In this document: piece after piece, positions 36,501 through 64,000 of the stretch
How the letters are laid out: each line of letters starts with the position of its first letter
Position numbering within the stretch: the stretch's first letter is position 1
Source of the DNA: Xiphophorus maculatus
Taxonomy: Eukaryota > Chordata > Actinopteri > Cyprinodontiformes > Poeciliidae
Assembly (NCBI RefSeq): GCF_002775205.1
Contig: NC_036450.1
Location: forward strand, 8,926,479 to 8,990,478
Reading direction: 5' to 3'
Length of the DNA: 64,000 bases
Notes under the pieces: model-generated
Databases searched by the model: none
The model's input: only the letters and a program-made list of their open reading frames with translations
Told to the model about the DNA's origin: nothing
Translations under genes and position numbers: made by a program

Positions 36501-37290
36501 ACAACTATTCACATATTATTTTGGAGTATCACAAAAATATTCGTGGCGTTTTAACTTGCTTGTAACATAGCTACATTTGAAAAACCTCATCAGGTATGAA
36601 TAGGAAATTAACTTTTGGAAGCTACTTTAGTGTCCATACACATACTGGCCTCCAAATCTGTATAACTATTACATCTGGACCCCTCAAACTACCTAAAGGA
36701 GTTCTAAATTTCAAGTTCATTAACATCCAGTGGTACCATGACACTTGAAGCAGATCTTTTAGGTCTTCTGATTGGCAGTCATGTTGGGACTAAAGACACT
36801 TAAAAAGTCAGAAACCAATGTTTCAAGACTGTGCTAGAATAAGCGCACTATGATTTTTTTCCAGAGTGTGTGCTGCAAGGCAGGTTCAACAGATCCTGAT
36901 ATGCTGGTCCAACTAGTAAAGCCAGTGGGGGGCGTAGCCTGACTTAAAGTTTGAGGGGTGTGGTCAGAGAAGAACAAAAATAATAATAATAGCAGCAATA
37001 GGTGCAGTGAACACTGGAAGGAGGAGGTGAAGAGGCAACACATAATACCGGTAAAGTGAGTTTAAAGTAATGTTTTTGTATCTTTTACAGGCTGTGTAGG
37101 AACAACTTGCCTGAACTCACCTTACTACCAGTTTTTCAAGAACCATGAAAGTAGATGAGCGCGCATGTGTCAGCCGAAGGATTACCGCATCTTTACAATC
37201 AGTTTTGCCTTATCTTTGCGTGAACAGAAACAAGCCATCGTGAGAAAGCAACAGGAATAATTTGACGCTATCAGACAAAGAGAAAGAAAA

Positions 37291-39973
37291 ATGGCTGAGA
37301 CTCCAAAGATTGAGCTCTTCGTGAAGGTAAGATCAAGAAACTTATATTATTACTAACACATAAGGTTGAAATATTATAATTGAGTCTGTAGAATGTTGGC
37401 TTGAAAGTTTTTTTTCCTTTAAGAAGCTGCAAACTTTTTGTCGACTTAACAAGCCAGCAGGTTTTATGCCAAGTCAATCATTTTTAGTCATGAAAGTTGA
37501 CTTTGTCATTGAAGGCAAGATCTCAGAGAGGTACTCTGTTATATTTTTACCCATTTCAAGGTGGTTAGTTAATTGATTGGATTCAGATATGTCACTGTAT
37601 GCTACAGCAGAGATAACAAGTTTAATTCAAACAACTAATTGTTTAATGAAGGGTATCAGAAGCCCTAATTCTCCATTTTAAATTTGCATTCATAGCTGTC
37701 TCAATCTGTCAGAGGAGATCAGGATTGATGAGGATGCCTGTACTGGTATCTATAATTTATTCAGACACATTACAGATCTGGCTTTGGTATCCATGTTGCA
37801 ATATGCTAAAAAATACCAGTCATCCTGTCATTTTAGGGTACACCCTTCACATCTCCATGAGATCTGGTTATGGTTTCCTGTCTGTATGCAGGCCAGCGAT
37901 GATGCTGAAAGTGTTGGAAACTGCCCTTTCTGTCAGAGACTCTTCATGATCCTTTGGCTGAAGGGGATCAATTTCACCCTGACCACTGTTGACATGAGGA
38001 GGTAAGGTCAGATAAGCTCATTCTTTGCTTGGGGTTTGCTGGAGTCGCCACCTGACTGACATCACACAACATTATTTCTCAGGGATGTCATTGAAAACAC
38101 TGTAATACATAATCTGTCTTTGTGGTGCATTTTAGAGAAATATTTCTTTTTTTTAAAGATTTGTCATGGCACCAGTGGCCATTACTTGAGGTATTTAGAT
38201 AGGAAATAGGCAGAGAGAAGTGGGGAAGACATGAAGGAAAGGTCCCATGGTTCAGAATTGAACCCCAGATGGCTGCATTGAGGTCTAATAGCTTGTGTAT
38301 AAGGGGTGCCCATTCTACCTTCACACCCCAGAGAAATATTTCTGACTGCAGGGATAATGACTAAGACAAAGCTGTCTTAAGACCCAATAAACTACAAATA
38401 TTTTCAGTGAATCAAAAGCCTAAGTAGCAAAAATAGACAGTTCTCACAAGCTTTTTCTTAAAAACATGTACATCAGACATCTGTTGTTTAAACTTTGCAA
38501 TCCTGGAACAATTTAGGCCAAAGTTGTAAAACTATAGTCCTCAAGGGCACGTTCCCAAAGCTTTTAGGTGTGTCTCTCTCCTGAAACACACCTTGATCTA
38601 ATCATTAGGTCATTAGATAGATTCTGTAGAACTTGACTGTTTGATCAAGAGGCAATTTTGATCAATCCAATGCACCTTTTATTAAGGTGCATTGGATTGG
38701 TTGTGGGATTCTGGCCCTTACATGACTTCAGTTTGACACTTCTGATTAAGATAGACACTTTGCACAATTGCCCAACTATACTAAAATAAAGCTGTGTTTA
38801 GCTGAGTAAGCGAATGGATTACCTTTGCCATGTTGAAATTCTGACTTCTTGACTAAAACGCTATTATCTAGAGTCTGATGTCAAACACAGCTCAGCGTTC
38901 TAGTAACTGAAAGGCAACATCAGTTATTGATGATGCCATCATTGCATTTACTCCATTGTGAGTAAATGCAATGATGGTCATGTATCTTTTGATTTTGGAC
39001 TTTTCAGTTTTTATTGAATGAAATGCAAGTTTTGTTCAGGTAATTTTCTTAAGTAAATTTAGATATATTTCAGTTTCTAGCTGTATTGCTAATTCTTTTC
39101 TGGTTCTTGTCCTGTTGCAGGGCACCTGATGTGCTGAAAGATTTGGCTCCTGGATCTCAGCCTCCTTTCCTCATCTACAATGATGAAGTCAAAACAGACA
39201 CTAACAAGATTGAGGAGTTCCTGGAGGAGAAACTTGCCCCACCAAAGTAAGTAAAGTGATATATAATCGATAATTTTTTTATGGCAACATTAAGTAACTA
39301 TCAAAATTTGTAACCATACTTTGTAAAAAATTACAGCTACACAAAACTCGGCTGCCGCTACAAAGAGTCCAACACCTCTGGACAGGACATCTTCAGAAAA
39401 TTTTCAGCATACATTAAAAATCCCAATCCTGGGTTAAATAGCAGTAAGAAAAATTCCCAGATGTTCTAACATACATTCTGAAAAAATGGCGTCCTGGTGT
39501 CAAAGCTTTCAGAAAACTTTACAAAGGTCTGTTTCTTGTCTTCCAGTGCTTGAGAAACAGTTTCTGTCAACTCTGGTTAAGCTGAGCATGTATCTTGACA
39601 CTCCACTCCCCCACGAACTGGATCAGAACCCAAATATCGCAGAGTCTACACGCCTCTACCTCGATGGTGACTCCTTCACCTTGGCAGACTGCAACTTACT
39701 TCCCAAACTCAACATCATAAAGGTGAAAAAAAACTCACATGAGCATTGCTTGTAGTAAAATAAAAAAGTATCACCATAGCAAATCTTTTCTCGTGGTTCT
39801 CCCATTAGGTGGTGTGTAAGGAGTACCGTAACTTTGACATCCCCAGGGAGCTGAAAGGACTGACGCGTTACCTGGATAACGCCTACAAACAAGAACAGTT
39901 TCGCTACACCTGCCCAAATGAGTCAGAGATCCTCATTGCCTACAAATCTGTGGCCAAGTACCTGACCAAATAG
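37291..39973 (+). CDS. clic3: Chloride intracellular channel protein 3
   Basis: Six exons (37291-37326, 37892-38001, 39121-39246, 39337-39443, 39547-39722, 39809-39973) give 239 aa, the usual CLIC length. CLIC proteins have an omega-GST fold, exist as soluble glutaredoxin-like enzymes, and can insert in membranes; CLIC3 is linked to glutathione-dependent redox activity and integrin recycling. Residues 1-90 are the thioredoxin-like domain, with active-site motif [11 protein letters not shown] and the hydrophobic stretch that follows it. The all-helical C-terminal domain carries [22 protein letters not shown] and YLDNAY. CxxC (not CxxS as in CLIC1), SPDVLKD-like [27 protein letters not shown] and the end [12 protein letters not shown] match CLIC3 best. 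The neighbours fut7 and pnpla7 agree. All introns are GT-AG, phases 0,2,2,1,0. Confidence 0.95.
38145..38330 (-). mobile_element. tRNA-derived SINE in clic3 intron 2, minus strand
   Basis: Same general type as the SINE at 15209: a poly-T run at the left (the A tail on the minus strand), CAGGAAATAGG-type spacer and GGGGAAGACATG. A GGTTCAATTC B box (38255-38264) follows, and the tRNA-like head is near 38300-38330. Diverged from the first copy. Confidence 0.6.
38527..38750. repeat. MITE-like interspersed repeat in clic3 intron 2
   Basis: The pattern AGTCCTCAAGGGCAC, TTTTAGGTGTGTCTCTC, AAACACACCTTGATC and the ending AGTTTGACACTTCT matches a common fish element whose ends are inverted. It contains a perfect 16-bp hairpin (38663-38678 with 38684-38699). 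A related, more decayed piece may lie in pou5f3 intron 3 (about 13150-13260). Confidence 0.55.
38936..38977. repeat. 18-bp perfect inverted repeat
   Basis: Arms 38936-38953 and 38960-38977 are exact reverse complements around the loop CATTGT. Confidence 0.85.
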
Positions 39974-40439
39974 ACCAAGAGGGAAACTATCAGGGTTGTT
40001 TTGTTTTTTTGTATTTATCTGCTTTATTTGAAACTCTCATTTATCCTTTGTGCTGACAGGTTTATCTGTATGTAACTAAATTGCTAAGTTGTACGTGTGC
40101 TTGAATAGGATCTCTCTTGTAACTTTTACCAACATAAATCTGTAAAATGGCCTTTAGTGTCAGTAAAGAAGAAGCAAAACTGTTTCATAACAATGCATTT
40201 GCACATAAAAAGAGATATTTGCAACATAAGGTTTATATTTGCATATTTAACAGGTTACTGCAAATATCAAAGATTTTGTTCATACTAAAAGTGCTGTGCT
40301 ATTTGGTCTTTTTCAGTCTTTATAAGGTGCAGGACTGCTTTATGCATCTTTAAACGTACATGCCAAAGCCTGATGGTTTACAGGTATATTGTTGCTGTGT
40401 TTCATAAATCAGTATTTTGCATTCAGTTAAATAGTCACA

Positions 40440-40445
40440 AATAAA
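40440..40445 (+). other. Possible clic3 polyadenylation signal
   Basis: AATAAA about 470 bases after the clic3 stop codon. An ATTAAA near 40559 is an alternative. Confidence 0.4.
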
Positions 40446-40949
40446 AAAAGAATGAGTCAGTTCTGTATTTCAGTGTCGTCTCTAAGCTATGTTTACTTAT
40501 GACATAATCTGTAATTGAATGAAGTGTGGTAACATAAAAAATATTGTATTTTGTTCAATATTAAAGGCTGCATTATATAAAGAAATCATGGTGTTGATGG
40601 ATTCATTTGTTGAATGTTGTGTGACCCCCCCAAAAAATCTAAGAATACTATTTTGGAATACATTAAATAGCTGTCAAGTTCATTTTTGATCTTCAAACTC
40701 ATAAAAATGATGCAAATGTGTGCATGCCTATTGTTTGCATTACCAGTTCAGTATTTCATAGGATTCAAGCTTAATTTGATTGTTATGTGACATATTGGAA
40801 CATAGCTTTACCATAAATGATCATTCCATGCAACTGATAGCAAAATGATGGTTCTAACATCCAATGGGGAATCTCTACCAAGACTTTAATTGTTGTTCAC
40901 AATCACTTCTTGTGCTTTATTATTTAACTGAGCCTGTGGCTTGCACATC

Positions 40950-41130
40950 AGACCTTTCAGATGTTTTTAATATTATTTTTCCATTTCAAATTTTTTGCAC
41001 CCTTTTGTGTTGGAATTTCATATTAAATCTAATAAATAAATAAATAATAAAAAAAATACATCAAAGTTCATGGTTGTAAACTAAAAATGGGGAGAATTTC
41101 AAGGAATATAAATATCTTTGCAAGGTACTA
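40950..41130 (-). mobile_element. Tc1-like terminal fragment, minus strand
   Basis: The reverse complement begins AGTACCTTGCAAAGATATTT and continues with a CAACCATGAACTTTGATG-type stretch, similar to the end of the element at 35975 but in opposite orientation. No coding part remains. Confidence 0.5.
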
Positions 41131-41399
41131 CACATAAATTTCTTAATTAAACAAAATATGGAATGTTCATTTTGATTAATTTATAATGTTGGTTTGTTGG
41201 AGCTCTGTTTGCAATGGCGTAAAACTGGCGTAAAAGACGGATATCAACATCCTAAAAGTCAGTAGTAAGTGTTCAGGCAGGAGCCATTTAGCTCTGGTTA
41301 AAATAAAAGTGAAAATATAAGCAGACTTCACCTTGCTGAGGCGTCTAACTTGTAAAATTAGAACGAGACTTCCCATTTCAACGATAGTGAAACATGCTT

Positions 41400-41562
41400 C
41401 GTTCTTATTGGATACCTGTCTCAACGAAACCAAGGCAACAGCAGAAAGGGGCGGGTCAAAGCAGCTGACAGCATAAAGAAAACTTTGTTAGCGCGTTGCT
41501 AACAAATTTGTCTGTTCAGCGATGTAAATAATGGGAACCAGCACTTCGAAAATCCCATAAAA
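41400..41562 (+). promoter_or_regulatory. Putative pnpla7 promoter and 5' non-coding exon
   Basis: The stretch has an inverted CCAAT (about 41407), a GC box (GGGGCGGG near 41448) and the palindrome GTTAGCGCGTTGCTAAC (41487-41503). A likely leader exon ends with donor AAAA/GTAAGC (edge at 41562) and pairs with the acceptor before the first coding exon (TTACACAG/GATGG). No TATA box is seen. Confidence 0.45.
41531..41560 (+). other. Short upstream ORF (9 codons) in the pnpla7 leader
   Basis: The open frame MGTSTSKIP ends in TAA two bases before the exon edge. Its start resembles the N terminus of PNPLA6 (MGTSS), so it may be a remnant of an ancestral start or a regulatory upstream ORF. Confidence 0.45.
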
Positions 41563-41992
41563 GTAAGCATTGTTACTCCTGTTTGTCTCGGATAACTGTA
41601 ATGGTTAAATTAGCTATTGAATTTGGTTATTTTCTTTCACTAGCAAGACGGTAAACCCTGTTTAGGCAGCTGCTAGCTAATGATAACCCAAGCTAATAGT
41701 ATTTATTTTTCTAACCACGTCGGAAAATCATCAGCTGTCAGTCGCTTTGTTTGCCTAATTACATGAGCATATCATATACTTATTTCATGAAACTGGAGGG
41801 GGCTACCGAATGAGGCTAATATTCAAATACAGGTTCCTCTTTTCAATTATTTCTTTCTATTTCTCCAGAGCACCGAGAAACCTTCACAAAATGGGACTTC
41901 TCTTTTTAAAACGCTGATATCCTTTTTTTTTTGTAGGTCACGTTTTATTTAAGTGTGAGGCTAATCGTTTACTGGGATTCTTGTTACACAGG

Positions 41993-61321
<19,329 letters not shown>

Positions 61322-63714
61322 GAAAACAACCGTCTGAGCAATACCCAAACAGGTCATCACAATTAATCCTCTTTCTTTGGCTGATCTCTCATATTGAGAT
61401 ATAGTTGATGTGAACTTCTTAAAGCTTTATGTGAATCACAGCTATTCAGTGGAAGATGAAAGGACAAGTGAAGAAACTTGTATTTCTGTGAAATACTCAT
61501 CACTGAGGCAATGTTAAGAAAAAGGTTGATTCTGTCATGATTGACCCTTTTGGTTTAGCTTAGATTTAGCTTTTAGGTTTAAAGTAGTCGGGAATTCACT
61601 GTCATATTGTTGTTTTATTTTCTGTGCATTACTGCTGTCTACAATGATTATTTAAAGAAAGCACCCCTCTTTGTGGTCATACATGGAAATATAAACCTCA
61701 AACACACATTTTAAATCGAGAAGAACTGAGGCACGAAGGAAACATTGTAAGGCAGAGAATTTTTGCTTAATTCTACCTGAAAATATTTGGATTTCCAGGC
61801 CAGTAAGAGTGTCTCAAAACATTTAACCCTCCCAGGCAATGATGGGGCAGCAGTTTTATGTTGGTTGTTTTTTTTGTTTTGTTTTTTTAAGGGGTCTAAA
61901 AAAAAACAGTACTTAATGGAACCAAATCAATGGAGCTCTACAAGTTTTTAGTTTAGGTAGTTTCATTCAATTGTAGTTTTATAGGCACAAGTTATGATGG
62001 CATTTATTTTCAAACATGAACCAAATTGCACCAAGCTATTTGACTGCTGGATATAATTTGAGTTGACCAAGTAATGTTATATGTTTAGATTCTGAAACTC
62101 AGAGGTTCAGGCTACTTTAAAGGTCAGTTATTTATATTTATATTATTTCACTGTTTAGGTTATCTACAATGATCTTTCCTATTTTCATGCTTAACAGTGA
62201 AACTTGCATAAAGATGAGAATTTGATATAAATCTAAAATTGTTTCTTCTCGAGGCAGAGTTGCTGTTGTTCGAAAGAAGAAAATAACCACTGCTTAAAAT
62301 GATAAGTTATTGCTTTATTTCATAACATTTTATCCCTTCATCATGCAAGGAAAAGTACAGAAATGTACATGCAGCAGATCAGATTCATATAGAGCTTACC
62401 TGACTTAGTATAGTTAACATTGATTTATACATGGAAGCATTGATTGGGTCACCTTAAAAAGTCAGAGCACAAACTGTTCAGGAATTTTGTTATGAATTTT
62501 GTTATGCATTTACATAGATATATGCTAACTGGAGCACGTGACCAAAAATTCAATCAGAAAAGCTGTTTATCCTGTAAATAAAAAAAAGTTTTGAAAATTG
62601 TTGCCAACATGCACTCCAGATGTAAGGACACAGGCTGGTGTTGCAAAATGTTATTATGGAAATAAAATACCCAGAAGCCTCTGCCTTAACATAATATATA
62701 TGTACAGTATTTTCTTCCTGACATATTTATAACAAAGGGGACACAAATCTCTTGGAAAGTAGCACTAACTTAGAAATGCAGCACAAAACAAGCAGCAAAC
62801 TGTCCAGTGACGGCTATCGGCACATTTTTGTTATTCCCGACATGCCAGGGACATGCAGGGGGAATTAATAATGGTGGTCCACTTCAAAACACGAGTTTCC
62901 CTGTTGGCTGCTTAGACAGCCTCCTTCCTGTTTGTGTTCTGACTTGAGTCTATCAGACACAGACTTGGCAGCAGACAATGTGACTTTGAAGCTCATCTTG
63001 TCTGCAGACAGACTATTATAACAATCTGTCTTTAGGCAAATGATTTATCTTGACATATTTGTTAGGCACCTTCCTTACATCATATTAGATATGTTTAAAT
63101 ACTTGTATAAATACAAAGGTAATGGACCTTGTATGAACCATAACTACAGTATTCCAACACTAAGGTAATATCAAACTCGAAAGCATGTTCATTCCAAGTA
63201 TCATGATTTATTTCACCCCTGATACTGTACACCACCTTGAAACACACTCTTTGAAGGTGTGATATTTACTACTGGTGCTACAAGTGCCTGCAGCCTTACA
63301 TGTGTGGACATTGGGAGAAAACCTGTTATAAACACTATGGATGTGTTGTGAATATGTGAACACTGGAAAGAAAAAAAAAAGTTGCTATTTACCAATGAGA
63401 TGATGATGAGGTTTGCATTTTTTTCTTTTTCCTTTGAAGCCTTGCACAGTGACTTTTTGTTTGGCAGGAGGATCGATGTTTCACTTCTTTATTAAATGGG
63501 TCATTGTAATGAATCAGCTGCTGAAGTAATGTATGGAGCCCTGCCATGAAGATAATATAAAACGCCTTAGATGACCTATATGACGAAAATTATTTATCAT
63601 GCACTTGTTTTACGCTCATGTTAATAATAATGATATTGTATGAGAATGTTTACTAACGAGCCTACAGCATATTGTCTATATATTTGTTTTGTTTGATCAG
63701 ATGTTATTAATAAA
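61322..63714 (+). other. pnpla7: pnpla7 3' UTR
   Basis: AT-rich sequence runs from the stop to an AATAAA at 63709-63714, the most convincing polyadenylation signal downstream. No other gene is seen. An earlier site may also be used. Confidence 0.5.
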
Positions 63715-64000
63715 CCTGGTTTTCTTTTCTCTTTTATGACTCTTTTTTTCTTCCATTTTTAAGTTTAATGTGATAGAATTGTGCCTAAGCAGTTTAATTA
63801 TCTGTAGTATAAAAATGTGTTAACCATTGGAAAAAAAGGGGGTTTGGTTGATGGCTAAAATGATGAATATCTAATGGAGTCTAGTTCTTAGTTTAATTTT
63901 ATACTTTAAGTCCAAAAGTTCTCTTTAGATAAATTACTGTTTCTACAGGGATTAGGCTTTACATATGAAACATTATGGACTGAAATGTTATCCCAATGAC
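63715..64000. other. Unassigned AT-rich end of window
   Basis: No feature recognised. Confidence 0.4.

Larger units (their letters stand above)
32866..37290. other. Repeat-rich region upstream of clic3
   Basis: No gene is seen apart from the repeats listed separately. The last 400 bases before the clic3 ATG include a GC-richer patch (about 36920-36965, with GGGGGGCGTAGCC) that may be the promoter. A 5' UTR exon is likely but not delimited. Confidence 0.4.

Overview
The window is vertebrate nuclear DNA, almost certainly from a teleost fish. The genes have many introns with GT/AG junctions, the DNA between genes is AT-rich, and old fish-type repeats (tRNA-like SINEs, Tc1-like and other small inverted-repeat elements) are scattered through it. 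The reconstructed proteins are vertebrate families. One of them, Pou5f3 (Pou2), is a family kept in fish and lost in placental mammals. I could not name the species; a percomorph is a guess.

Layout from left to right. (1) 1-3490 is AT-rich sequence that is probably the large upstream intron of npdc1. (2) 3491-5722, + strand, holds the last seven coding exons of npdc1; the signal peptide and cysteine-rich part were not found. (3) 6634-11647 is an intergenic stretch with two short hairpins, a GC-rich patch and an octamer motif. (4) 11648-13858, + strand, is a complete five-exon pou5f3 (476 aa). (5) 13859-19075 contains the downstream region, a SINE, and an 818-bp unit present twice head to tail with two base differences. 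(6) 19076-20128 and 26741-27784, - strand, are two intact single-coding-exon GT10 alpha-1,3-fucosyltransferase genes of fut7 type. They are nearly identical across the catalytic domain and unrelated at the N terminus and in flanking DNA. (7) 30120-37290 has no gene and is repeat-rich. (8) 37291-39973, + strand, is a six-exon clic3 (239 aa). (9) 41993-61321, + strand, is pnpla7 with 35 coding exons (1340 aa) and a 3' UTR ending near 63714.

The genes are separate transcription units, not a pathway. The linkage npdc1 - pou5f3 - fut7 - clic3 - pnpla7 corresponds to the human 9q34.3 neighbourhood (NPDC1, FUT7, CLIC3, PNPLA7), where the POU gene is missing. This supports calling the POU gene pou5f3, the fucosyltransferases fut7-like, the chloride-channel-family gene clic3, and the phospholipase pnpla7 rather than pnpla6.

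I found no radically new system. The observations most worth checking are: the near-perfect 818-bp tandem duplication downstream of pou5f3; the conversion-like homogenisation of the two fut7-like genes; a GC-AG intron in pnpla7; a small upstream ORF in the pnpla7 leader resembling the PNPLA6 N terminus; and a set of short perfect hairpins with 5-8 base loops outside exons.
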